Below are positions 1 to 10,214 of a stretch of 64,000 nucleotides of DNA, one piece after another (within the stretch, counting starts at the first letter, position 1; the number at the start of each line of letters is the position of its first letter). Made by a program: the position numbers and the translations under genes. The notes beneath the pieces are model-generated. The model did not search any database, was not told the origin of the DNA, and saw only the letters and a program-made list of their open reading frames with translations. The stretch is taken from positions 3,795,001 through 3,859,000 of the forward strand of contig OX387202.1 in assembly GCA_947561715.1 (NCBI GenBank), read 5' to 3'. The DNA comes from Ascidia mentula (taxonomy: Eukaryota > Chordata > Ascidiacea > Phlebobranchia > Ascidiidae).

Positions 1-950
1 CTGCTGTTGCTGCTGTTGCTGCTGTTGCTGCTGTTGCTGCTGTTGCTGCTGTTGCTGCTGTTGCTGCTGTTGCTGCTGTTGCTGCTGTTGCTGCTGTTGC
101 TGCTGTTGCTGCTGTTGCTGCTGTTGCTGCTGTTGCTGCTGTTGCTGCTGTTGCTGCTGTTGCTGCTGTTGCTGCTGTTGCTGCTGTTGCTGCTGTTGCT
201 GCTGTTGCTGCTGTTGCTGCTGTTGCTGCTGTTGCTGCTGTTGCTGCTGTTGCTGCTGTTGCTGCTGTTGCTGCTGTTGCTGCTGTTGCTGCTGTTGCTG
301 CTGTTGCTGCTGTTGCTGCTGTTGCTGCTGTTGCTGCTGTTGCTGCTGTTGCTGCTGTTGCTGCTGTTGCTGCTGTTGCTGCTGTTGCTGCTGTTGCTGC
401 TGTTGCTGCTGTTGCTGCTGTTGCTGCTGTTGCTGCTGTTGCTGCTGTTGCTGCTGTTGCTGCTGTTGCTGCTGTTGCTGCTGTTGCTGCTGTTGCTGCT
501 GTTGCTGCTGTTGCTGCTGTTGCTGCTGTTGCTGCTGTTGCTGCTGTTGCTGCTGTTGCTGCTGTTGCTGCTGTTGCTGCTGTTGCTGCTGTTGCTGCTG
601 TTGCTGCTGTTGCTGCTGTGGCTGCTGTGGCTGCTGTTGCTGCTGTTGCTGCTGTTGCTGCTGTTGCTGCTGTGGCTGCTGTGGCTGCTGTTGCTGCTGT
701 TGCTGCTGTTGCTGCTGTTGCTGCTGTTGCTGCTGTGGCTGTTGTGGCTGTTGTGGCTGTTGTGGCTGTTGTGGCTGTTGTGGCTGTTGTGGCTGTTGTG
801 GCTGTTGTCGCTGTTGTCGCTGTTGTCGCTGTTGTCGCTGTTGTCGCTGTTGTCGCTGTTGTCGCTGTTGTCGCTGTTGTCGCTGTTGTCGCTGTTGTCG
901 CTGTTGTTGCTGTTGTTGCTGTTGTTGCTCTTGTTGCTGTGTGGTTTTGG
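1..950. repeat. Long 9-bp tandem repeat (CTGCTGTTG)n
   Basis: From 1 to about 617 the sequence is an almost pure 9-bp repeat. From there to 950 come variant units with TGG and then TCG triplets. On the minus strand every unit is in register with the reading frame of exon 7 of the claudin-like gene: the pure unit is Gln-Gln-Gln, TGG gives Pro (12 seen) and TCG gives Arg (11 seen). The gradient from variant units near the exon start to pure units at the window edge suggests recent expansion. The true length is unknown because the tract reaches the edge. Confidence 0.95.
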
Positions 951-3777
951 GTAGAAGTTGTTGTCTTTCGCCATCTGCAGTTAATTGGACTATATTTTGG
1001 AATATAGCCTAGCATTATGTTGACTAATAACATTGTTGGTTATGTGTTAGATATTTAAAAACTTTGTTTGCTTATACGAATGTCTGATCACTTTATATCA
1101 TTTTAACTGTTATATTACCTTCGGATAGGAGTTTAGCTTTCTTTGCACAAATACAAGTACACAAACTTGCCACCAATGCAGCAATAGCTTTGTTATAACT
1201 AATCCCCCTGTACCATTCTTGTCCAAGACCTCTCATTGGCTCTGAACTCCCAAACACAATCACAATAACAAGAGAAGTTAGACCTGCAAAACAGATAATG
1301 TTGTTGCTTAGAAATTGTGAAAATATTTTTATTTTCCAATGCCTAAATAGGATGAAGGAACATTATCCCCCTATTTTATGGCAATTAGTCAATTAAAAAC
1401 CTTGTATTACTTTGCTATATACGTTCCATCCAGAAACTGACGACACTGGTCAATACAACAAACCACAAAAGCAACACGATAGTCTGGTGGGCGCATGGAT
1501 ACTGTCTTTTAGCGGCGACCTGTATCCAGTGTGAAATTTTGTTCGTTTTTTTTTCAGTACGAGTTACGTACAACACCCTATGTGTTGACGATGTTTGTCC
1601 TTGTGCAAGAAAACGTATTCGCCTATGAAAACATTTTCGCCTAAGAAAACATAGAACAAACACACGCTAAAAGACTTGGCCACCTTAGGATATGGGACAA
1701 CTGTAATTGATGTCCCAGGCCATGCAGGCATAATGGTGGTTGGAACAGATAGATTTTGTGTATAAGCTGCAGACAGATGGCCACTGTTTCGACCTAAAAG
1801 GTCTCATCAGTGCAGCTGGTGTGACTATCAGACGACTTTGCTGACCAAACGGCCAAGCAAAGACTTCCACTTTGTGGTGACTATACAGTCACCGATATCC
1901 GTTGGGCAGCAAACAAGGTGGAAACACTACGGCCAAGCAAGCTCAACCAATAGTGCTGTCAGGCCCCGTGTCACAATAATCATATGATAAGCAATGTGGA
2001 GCCAATAATATATTTTGGTCAAGATACCACCGCACAACTTGCTAAATGAACTTCAACAGATAAGACTCCGAAGACAAGAAAGTGGCTGGGCCAGCTTGAT
2101 TGCAAGGCCTTAACTCGTATTTAAGTGAATCGTATGATCAAAACTCGATATTGCTACAGAAAGTAAATGAATGAACAAGAAGTTCTTCTTAGAATGCATT
2201 CTGCGTTACTTTGGCTGGTCGAAAACGACTGATAAAAAATGTTAACAAAGTATAAAAGTAAGTTCCTGCAGCCCTGCTTGAATTAATGCTTTTGACCCAT
2301 CTTTTTTTCGAAAAGAAATTTAGATTTAGATTCATAAACACACCTACATATGATGGCACTGGTCTAAGTTTAGATGGCCATATGTTCTCAGATCGCAAAG
2401 AGTCCAGCAAAGACTAATGAAATCACCAGCAGGTAAATAGACATTTCGAATGGTTGCACACTAATTTGACTTACTTGTTGTAGTAGCAGCGCCGATCAAA
2501 ATTTTTCTAGGCATTTTAGTTTTTCTCCGCAAGTAAACCAAGTAACAAATTATGGAAACACTTTGGGAAATGATGCCAAGAAACGAAAAAGCAGCTGTAG
2601 CTTTCCTAGCAGGATTATCCATGTCTAAAAACAGTTATCCTAGCTGCAATTGTTTGTAGTCGATTGCTGTAATAATATCATTGCAGGCTTTCAAATTACC
2701 AAGGGGTATTGGTTGACAAGTACCCTCCTTGCAGTAAGCAAATAATCCAAACAATTCAGAGGATGAGTTGCGTAGAAGCCAATAGGGTTGAGTCAAAGCC
2801 ATCATTGACAGAATAAACGAGGTCGTTAGAAATATTCCAGTGAAAATTAAGGGCAGTTCTCCCACACCTAAAATGAACACAATTTCTTGACATACGAGGA
2901 ACTGTCGTTGCATCCAAACATTATTGCCTTGCTGGGGGGATTGTGTTATAAACGACATTTCGCCAACATGCATGTGTATGCAGTATACAAGAGATACTCG
3001 TCAACGATTCTATTTGAATAAGACACTGATGATGCTTTTAAAGCGAAATATTTTTGTCCAATTCATTAAGACTGACAGATTTTAGCCTGAAACGAAACTT
3101 TTTTAGATAGTAGATATATTCGTGTGTATGTGACAATTAAAATTGTCTTACTTAATTGTCCTCTATCAGGAGCACGTGAGGATGCAATCACACTAAAGAC
3201 ACTCGCTACGAATGCAAAAACAACTTGAATATAACTTGATCCACGTCTCCAATCTTCAAAAACCCCAGATAATCCAAGATGACTCCCGAAGATTGCGACA
3301 GTAAGCAGATAAAATATACCTAAAGTTAAAGCACATCATATGCCCATGGTATAACAATAAAAAGAATCCTGGGAGCCATTGCTGGATATCTTACTTGTCA
3401 TTGTTGTCAAGGAAACTGTTATACATCCACCTTCATTCATACGAATAACGTAGCCAAAGTAGATAATATCTGAAATACTTTGAAAAAAGATTCCAATCAA
3501 TAAACAGATTATTACCGACATCCTTCCTGTTCCAAAGATGTCTAAACACAGTCCATATTTAATAAAGAAATGTCAAACGTACTTAATAAAAGTAAAAACC
3601 ACAAAAAATACCGACAGTAGGTGTCTTGACACATGTATTGTTTTCACATGTAAGAAATAACCCGATGTAATTTCCCGTCGTAGGATCCTCAGCCCAATGT
3701 GGAGAAACGACACTCGTCAACGCCAAGACCAACGAAGCCGTGAGAAGCGTTCCAACACACACCCTTTCAAACACCAT
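1..3777 (-). CDS. Double claudin-like (8-TM) protein with polyglutamine tail, partial at left edge
   Basis: Seven exons on the minus strand: 3777-3612, 3541-3395, 3319-3152, 2867-2700, 2624-2475, 1283-1119 and 974 to beyond 1. All introns are GT-AG and in phase 1. The start is the ATG at 3777, which opens directly into the first hydrophobic segment. Exons 1-3 encode one four-helix claudin/PMP22-like module and exons 4-6 a second. Each module has the first-loop pattern of a Trp after TM1 (SPHW, QPYW), then GLF, then two Cys five apart (C44 and C49 in module 1). Exon 7 continues in frame as DGERQQLLPKTTQQQEQQ and then about 300 codons of mostly Gln, with RQQ and PQQ repeats near its start. The paralogue at 56213-58883 has the same exon plan, with exon lengths 147, 168 and 150 matching exactly in exons 2, 4 and 5, and ends in a RING finger. 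Whether a RING follows here lies outside the window. Function is inferred to be a plasma or endomembrane protein; its partners are unknown. Confidence 0.8.
1763..1945. mobile_element. Degraded MITE in intron 6 of the claudin-like gene
   Basis: This segment shares the core GCTGCAGACAG, CACTGTTTCGACCT and GTCTCATCAGTGCAGCTG with the MITE copies at 3848-4033 and 30079-30258, but its right terminal repeat is not clear. It lies in the longest intron (1284-2474) of the minus-strand claudin-like gene. Boundaries are approximate. Confidence 0.4.
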
Positions 3778-3847
3778 TACTATTCTCTATCTTTGTTATG
3801 GTAAGACCTACAAAGCTCGTTTAACAATATATTGCTATATAATCACT

Positions 3848-4033
3848 GGAGAGCTGAAGACAGGGTCAGCACGCACTGTTTCGACCTGTCAGGTCTCATC
3901 AGTGCAGCTGGTGACTGTGACACTGTGCTTGCTTTTACACTAGCGGGCACACTATTTTCCACCTTGTGGTACCTTTTGGTCGACGTCGATCTGTTGGGTG
4001 CCCTGTGCGTGTACACCCTGTCTGCAGCTCTCC
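3848..4033. mobile_element. MITE, about 186 bp, family shared with 30079-30258
   Basis: The ends are inverted copies of GGAGAGCTGNAGACAGGG. The interior contains a small palindrome (GACCTGTCAGGTC) and a second one around GTCGACGTCGAT. It has no coding capacity and lies just upstream of the start codon of the minus-strand claudin-like gene. Confidence 0.7.
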
Positions 4034-5170
4034 AATATTATGGCTTTTTTTGCACACATATATAATCACTGTTATGTTGCAACTGGTTGAATTTGATGCT
4101 TGTCTTACTTATTCTGCCTGAAAAGCAACTGCCTTCTTTTGTACGTAGAACCAGACGGCAGCTTCGCCAGTCAACCGAAACCCGGTTTTCACAGTTAACA
4201 TTCCAGTGCATTGTTGCGCGAACGTTATTATGTACCGCGCTGGATTTTCTGTTACTAAATGTAACTAAAGAAATTTCTCCTAGTACATAAACTTCTTGCT
4301 AGTACATGAAGTTGAATTTGTCAGTAATTTTAACGAATCACTTTATTTTTCCAAATGATTTCCGTAGTAGGTTATCTAAGATTTGGAATATGAAATGTAC
4401 AAATACGCAATGATCCTACAACGGAAGATAAATAAACTCAATATAACTTAAACAACACTTTAAATTGTGCGACCACTTTTTCTGGTAGCTACCGAATTCC
4501 TGATAATTTCAACCGGATAAAAATCACTGTGCGTTAATGGACAGAACTAGACCTTGCGCCATTCAAGCGTGCATGGTAAAGCGTGTCACACTACAAGTCA
4601 ACCAAAACCCAGCCAAGCGGGATTTGGTGTTTCAAGATTTGCCGTTGCAACTCCTTTCCTCTGAAACACATCAAAGGCTTTCCGCTCTGCATTATTAAAA
4701 TGGGTACAAGTTTGTTTTTTTTACTAATTGCAAATACATCACGGAAAACATGTTGCAAATCTTGTCCGCGACTTTACTGCTATCTTTTAGAAGCGAGGGT
4801 TAATTAACCTAAAAAAATAACCTGTTATAAATATCACCTAAAAGAGCGAGCAGCTGCTCGCGAAAATATTTATTCATTAATTACCGAAAAACTTTCACTT
4901 GAACTGAGTTAAATGCTGGAGCATTAGATTTCCCCGTACCAGGCCAAGGGCTTGGATAAGTTGTCAGGAATATTGATAACGCATAGAGGAAGTAACTAGC
5001 AAAGTTATTCCTTACCCACGTTCCAGTTGTTTCTCACGAACCCTTGCCCAAGAATATACACAATAAAAGTTGAACATCGCTAAAATATTTGGAAGCACAA
5101 ATAACTGCAAAAACAGTCAAAAAAGAAGGTGAAGAAGTCACGTAACTGAAACAACAACTATTAAAAAGTC
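4034..5170. other. Gene-free stretch with a duplicated segment
   Basis: No exon could be supported. About 4545-4800 resembles 62698-62945 in the same orientation (both contain CTAGACCTTGCGCCATTCAA and ACAAGTCAACCAAAACCCAG), roughly 80 percent alike by eye, so it is a dispersed repeat or an old segmental duplication. The rest is AT-rich without recognised signals. Confidence 0.6.
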
Positions 5171-5576
5171 AACGCAGAAGAAATGCCATGCTTTCGCATA
5201 GCAAGGCAGGATCGCCCCACTGCGCAGGCCCTTTATATTTGGCGATCACAGCTCCAATATTTTGATCATAAGGTTCACAGGCTTGGCAGCCCTAGCATTG
5301 CAGCCAAAGCATTGCATCCATGCTGGATCAGCCATTTTCCCGACAAGTCGGAGCGAGATCTGAAAAATCAAGCTCCCGGTGAAGTTTGAACTCACGACCA
5401 TGGGCTAACCAGGCCCAACGCTCCACCAACTGAGCTACAGGAGCTCAGTGGCTTCACGGGCGAAGCCTGTGAACCTTATGATCAAAATATTAGAGTTGTG
5501 GTCGCCAAATATAAAGGGCCTGCGCAGTGGGGCGAACCTGCCTTGCTATGCGAAAGCATGGCATTACTTCTGCGTT
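5171..5576. repeat. Foldback element with a tRNA-like core
   Basis: Arms of roughly 115 bp at 5171-5286 and 5462-5576 are inverted copies of each other (AACGCAGAAG at the left end, CTTCTGCGTT at the right end). The loop holds a tRNA-like sequence. A second tRNA-like unit lies just outside the right arm. A related foldback lies at 49475-49781. Confidence 0.8.
5372..5445 (-). tRNA. tRNA-like sequence (SINE core or pseudogene)
   Basis: On the minus strand it has an A-box-like stretch TAGCTCAGTTGGTGGAGCG and a B-box-like GAGTTCAAACTTC, in a 74-nt unit whose ends GCTCC/GGGAGC can pair. The anticodon arm would read GGT, but base 37 is a pyrimidine and the acceptor stem has mismatches. A tRNA-derived repeat is more likely than a working tRNA. 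Confidence 0.55.
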
Positions 5577-5683
5577 GTCTGATTACGGTGGTGGAGATCC
5601 TCTACGCATGTGAAGGTCGCCCGACAAGTTGTGCGCTTGCGCACCAGTGTACCTTGGCCACAATATACCCCGTGAAGCCACTG

Positions 5684-5757
5684 GGATCCTGTAGGTCAGT
5701 TGGTAGAGCGTTGGGCCTGGTTAGTTCAGGGTCGTGAGTTCAAACCTCACCGGGAGC
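5684..5757 (+). tRNA. tRNA-like sequence, second copy
   Basis: This is the same unit as 5372-5445 in the opposite orientation, with an A-box region GGTCAGTTGGTAGAGCG and B-box GAGTTCAAACCTC, followed by the same tail (GGGAGCTTGATTTTTCAGAT). A mismatch in the anticodon stem argues for a pseudogene or SINE. Confidence 0.5.
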
Positions 5758-6142
5758 TTGATTTTTCAGATCTCGCTCCGACTTGTCGGAAAAATGGCTG
5801 ATCCAGCTTGGCTGCGAAGCCTGTGAACCTTATTATTAAAAAGTTGCATTAATACACAGATAAAAACGGCGATAAATTTTCTACACACGTAGGGGCACAA
5901 CTTTACTCCAGCTAGTCTCAACCCGCAATAGAACGTAATGTGGTCAACTGTTTGGGAGCCGACTTTACCAAATGCGATATCAACAATGCGACAAGTAAGT
6001 CGTGATTTGTGTTTTGCCTACTTTGGTGCCTAAAGGATCGATGTGTACTAAAAAGTAACCATAAAGTGGGAGTCTGCAACTCATCGATCATTAAAGTGCA
6101 TATGACACGGCCATGGCAACTTTGCGTAAAACGAAAGGTACA

Positions 6143-7553
6143 TGTCGGTTTACCAGTTGTCGGGGTATGTCCCCGCTGGGTGACCGTGGGGTACGACTGC
6201 GTCTCGGCCTCGCACCTTACGGATCCGACTGAGTCTCGATGGCAACTCGGCCTCGAAGGCAACTTGCCTTCTCCATCTCAAGGTTTACTGTTGGAGTTAA
6301 AGAACTCCTTTACACAAGTCTGTGCTTCTTCTAAATAGTCTAACTCCCGACTAAACACATACATCCACCAAGCTTCAAGCCAGTCCAAAGTTGTTCATAA
6401 ATCCATTTATTGATATAATCCAACGAATAAATCCAAGTACAGTACAGTACAATTGGGGCTCCTATACAGTGTACTGAAGAAGAACCAACAGCCTAGACCC
6501 TTACACAGCAACAGTTAAAACACACTGATTTGGCAGGCACTAGTTGCTCTGCTTATATAGTCTGCGGTTAGCCACACGTATTGATGCCTTATACGGAGTT
6601 GTTGCGCAACTTGAAGGTGGCCGATTACGTCAGTTATTTATATAGCTTAATTAACTAAGTGCCCTAATAGGTTATTTATGTATAGGTAGACTTTGTTTTC
6701 AGAATAACTAAAAGTAGTTATGTTTAGTTTAGCTTTATTTATCTTTTGCGAAAGAAGTACTTGTGTTTAAATTAACCTTATGTCTAATTTGCCAAAGAAA
6801 TGCCTGTAATTATTTTAACTTGATTTACGTAGTTAGTTTGGTTGCCTAAGTTACCTATACGACTTCATTGCCCAAATTACGTGTTAATAACCCAATATAA
6901 TGTAGCTGCTTCTACCGGCTACAATTTTTTCACCTGCCAGCAGGTCGGCAGGTTTTTCCTATTAAATTGTTCGGTCAGGAATTGACCTAAACCGGAAATT
7001 GGATCTTTTTTTCCCATGTCGTTTTATTGGACATCACAACTTGGACATGCGTTGAACGCGTGATTACAACGACTTTAGTTTTAACTTGCGGTCATACGAT
7101 AGTTATACGCTTTGGGCCTTTTTCGTATATACATGTGTTGTGCGGCGACATAATACCCCTCCGCTTGTCTGGTACTTGCGGTCCATATATGAACGCAAGT
7201 TGTTGGTTCTGTTAAAGAGAGCGACGTACAAAGTACAGCCACAAATATATTTTGTTGTACACCAGAAAAGTATATATATGCATAAATTTTTCCGTTGATC
7301 AAGCATAACATATGTACATGTAACAAAACAATCACGGGACACAATTGTTTAGACTCAGAGACATTCACAAAGATACAATTGTGGATCTACAGATTATTTT
7401 AGTACATTATGGAGAGCAACGAGAATACATACACACAAATTTTACATTGATATATAGGCGATGGTTGGTGTTATTAACACAGTAACAAGTGTATAATTGA
7501 TGTTAAGTAAGCGTCCGATTGTTAATCGTTGCCGCTACGTGGACTATCGATCT
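6143..7553 (-). mobile_element. LTR copy A of Ty3-like family 2 (about 1.4 kb)
   Basis: It matches the LTRs of the element at 34014-44173 over nearly their whole length, in reverse orientation. It begins TGTCGGTTTACCAGTTGTCG. A few tens of bases of internal sequence beyond its far end (to about 7580) also match the bases just before the 3' LTR at 42.8 kb, so this is probably the 3' end of a lost copy. It holds no gene. The short open frames in it recur in every LTR copy and look like chance. Confidence 0.75.
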
Positions 7554-7633
7554 CTTTAATTATTTCGCTTTGTCGCTTTGCGGAAATTCAACAAACATAT
7601 ATCCAAAGGTGCAAAATATTTGGAGTTTATAAC

Positions 7634-7797
7634 TTTGAAAATGAAAGCCAAAGCTAAAATGCTGTTATACATTAGTAATAATAAACGTTTCGAACACTAA
7701 AGTTGATTGTAGTACTGATGATGAACGCAGTTAGTGTTCGAAACGTTTACTATTACTAATGTATAACAGCATTTTAGCTTTGGCTTTCATTTTCAAA
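7634..7797. repeat. Perfect-looking foldback, arms 67 bp, loop 30 bp
   Basis: The arms 7634-7700 and 7731-7797 are inverted copies (TTTGAAAATGAAAGCC at the left end, GGCTTTCATTTTCAAA at the right end). The loop and the start of the right arm together contain a hammerhead-type core (7715-7747), which suggests a Penelope-like terminal fragment inserted as an inverted pair. Confidence 0.85.
7715..7747 (+). ncRNA. Hammerhead-type ribozyme motif (Penelope-associated type)
   Basis: The bases CTGATGA are followed by a stem GAAC...GTTC, then GAAA and the palindrome ACGT. This is the core order of a type I hammerhead with the minimal helix III known from Penelope-like elements. Called by eye; folding was not computed. 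Confidence 0.5.
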
Positions 7798-7800
7798 AAT

Positions 7801-8140
7801 ATATCCAAAGTTTTACGGTTCTACGTCAACTAAAAAAATGTAGAAAACTGCACAAAAAGTAACGGCAACCAAAAATCGTAAACATTTTGCGCTGTGGCGA
7901 AAATGACATCACACAAGGCGCTCGCGTCGAAAAATGCATTGTTTAGATAGAAGAAGGCGCCTTATATTGCAGATATCGAATAATTTCAAACATAGGAGAA
8001 TGCACAGATTACGTTACCTCAAAGGTCAGGACAAGGTTTTACATCACACAAAAATATGTCACTGTGATGTCACAAACCACAGGATTATTTGTCCCTAAGT
8101 ATCGGAAGACCAAAGGGTATAGGCCGCATCTCACAATTAA
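7801..8140. other. Gene-free stretch
   Basis: Nothing could be supported here. It is AT-rich with no good splice-bounded open frame, between the foldback and a dispersed repeat. Confidence 0.5.
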
Positions 8141-8708
8141 ATCCTAAAAATTGAGTTTTAGAAGTCATTTGTCATTGTGCACCTGGTTACAGTTTCTCTT
8201 GTTTGCCAAAAACAATTGCCGGGTCTGATGACTCATGAAGGGGGACTACTGTCGCTGAACAGAAAAAAAATTGATTGGAGCTGCATTAAGACAGCACATT
8301 GGGGGTTTTGCGAAGGCTAACTGCTAAATTGTCAGTCCCAGGGGGTGTACAAACAGCCCTGGGGGCTCCCAAAACAGTTACAAGACATCTAACAAGACAT
8401 CTTCTTAATGAATTTTGTAGAGGAGGGTTGGTGGCTTCACTTAATGGCAAATGGAGGGTTATTTCTGTGATTTATTTTTTCACAAAACAAACCCACACTT
8501 TTTTCTGCTTTTTTGGCCAAAATAATGGCCAGCAGAGGGTCAAAATGCCCCCGGGGGAGCGGTTAAAGTAGTTATCTCGAACATAATTTTGACCAGAATT
8601 CCTAGACAAGGGTGGGGACTAAAATCCCAAATTGACCATACTTTCTGTAATTCATTTTTCCACAAAATCAACCTCAATATTTGGGTAGTTTTTCAGCTAC
8701 ACCCCCAG
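8141..8708 (+). repeat. Dispersed repeat, inverted copy at 50745-51302
   Basis: The segment is nearly identical to the reverse complement of 50745-51302, including a 90-codon open frame at 8299-8571 that is kept only because the copies are similar. A shorter diverged copy lies at 16000-16290. The text is built of loosely repeated blocks (TTCATTTTTCCACAAAAT and AGGGGG runs), a style shared with the 1.885-kb tandem unit. The 50.7-kb copy follows a THAP/P-type transposase remnant, so it may be non-coding sequence of that transposon family (inference). Confidence 0.7.
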
Positions 8709-10045
8709 GGATCCGACTGAGTCTCGTTGGCAACTCGGCCTCGTAGGCAACTTGCCTTCTCTATCTCAAGGTTTACTGTTGGAGTTAAAGAACTCCTTTA
8801 CACAAGTCTGTGCGTCTTCTAAATAGTCTAACTCCCGACTAAACACATACATCCACCAAGCTTCAAGCCAGTCCAAAGTTGTTCATAAATCCATTTATTG
8901 ATATAATCCAACGAATAAATCCAAGTACAGTACAGTACAGTACAATAAGGGCTCCTATACAGTGTACTGAAGAAGAACCAACAGCCTAGACCCTTACACA
9001 GCAACAGTTAAAACACACTGATTTGGCAGGCGCTAGTTGCTCTGCTTGTATAGTCTGCGGTTAGCCACACGTATTGATGCCTTATACGGAGTTGTTGCGC
9101 AACTTGAAGGTGGCCGATTACGTCAGTTATTTATATAGCTTAATTAACTAAGTGCCCTAATAGGTTATTTATGTATAGGTAGACTTTGTTTTCAGAATAA
9201 CTAAAAGTAGTTATGTTTAGTTTAGCTTTATTTATCTTTTGCGAAAGAAGTACTTGTGTTTAAATTAACCTTATGTCTAATTTGCCAAAGAAATGCCTGT
9301 AATTATTTTAACTTGATTTACGTAGTTAGTTTGGTTGCCTAAGTTACCTATACGACTTCATTGCCCAAATTACGTGTTAATAACCCAATATAATGTAGCT
9401 GCTTCTACCGGCTACAATTTTTTCACCTGCCAGCAGGTCGGCAGGTTTTTCCTATTAAATTGTTCGGTCAGGAATTGACCTAAACCGGAAATTGGATCTT
9501 TTTTTCCCATGTCGTTTTATTGGACATCACAACTTGGACATGCGTTGAACGCGTGATTACAACGACTTTAGTTTTAACTTGCGGTCATACGATAGTTATA
9601 CGCTTTGGGCCTTTTTCGTATATACATGTGTTGTGCGGCGACATAATACCCCTCCGCTTGTCTGGTACTTGCGGTCCATATATGAACGCAAGTTGTTGGT
9701 TCTGTTAAAGAGAGCGACGTACAAAGTACAGCCACAAATATATTTTGTTGTACACCAGAAAAGTATATATATGCATAAATTTTTCCGTTGATCAAGCATA
9801 ACATATGTACATATAACAAAACAATCACGGGACACAATTGTTTAGACTCAGAGACATTTACAAAGATACAATTGTGGATCTACAGATTATTTTAGTACAT
9901 TATGGAGAGCAACGAGAATACATATACACAAATTTTACATTGATATATAGGCGATGGTTGGTGTTATTAACACAGTAACAAGTGTATAATTGATGTTAAG
10001 TAAGCGTCCGATTGTTAATCGTTGCCGCTACGTGGACTATCGATC
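8709..10045 (-). mobile_element. LTR copy B of Ty3-like family 2, partial
   Basis: Almost identical to copy A (6143-7553) over its length, in the same orientation, and beginning inside the LTR at GGATCCGACTGAGTCTCG. It is probably a solo or recombined LTR. The two copies differ at only a few bases, so they are recent. Confidence 0.75.
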
Positions 10046-10047
10046 TT

Positions 10048-10214
10048 TTTGGTTATCTTTGCAGTAATTTGCCATTGAGGTTTTTGTTTTTTTAACTGCG
10101 CTTGAATACAAATTTACCACAATAAAGAGTCTAATGTATGCCAATTATCCTTGTTGACCTGGCTCAAAGTAAAGTTTAGTTTTCAGGATGCCAGTTGTAA
10201 CAGACTGGAAGCCT
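10048..10214. repeat. Segment shared with 54617-54788
   Basis: About 165 bp starting GCAGTAATTTGCCATTGAGG and ending at GCCTTAAG is nearly identical to 54617-54788, same orientation. The 54.6-kb copy lies between the PARP-like gene and the small gene, so this is either a dispersed repeat or a piece of duplicated host DNA. Confidence 0.75.

Noticed and set aside
7-954. Plus-strand polyleucine frame (and a polyalanine frame at 618-1007)
   Set aside because: They are antisense readings of the CTG repeat. The minus strand reads polyglutamine in frame with a splice-joined host gene.
5372-5757. Functional tRNA-Thr(GGT) genes
   Set aside because: Acceptor and anticodon stems have mismatches, position 37 is a pyrimidine, and the units lie within foldback repeats, so tRNA-derived repeat is the safer call.
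7027-7368. Small overlapping frames inside the family 2 LTR copies
   Set aside because: They recur only because the LTR recurs and have no domain, and LTRs of this type are not expected to code.
8299-8571. 90-codon frame shared by 8.3 kb and 51.0 kb as a possible gene
   Set aside because: The two are copies of one dispersed repeat, the frame has no recognisable domain and the text around it is equally conserved.
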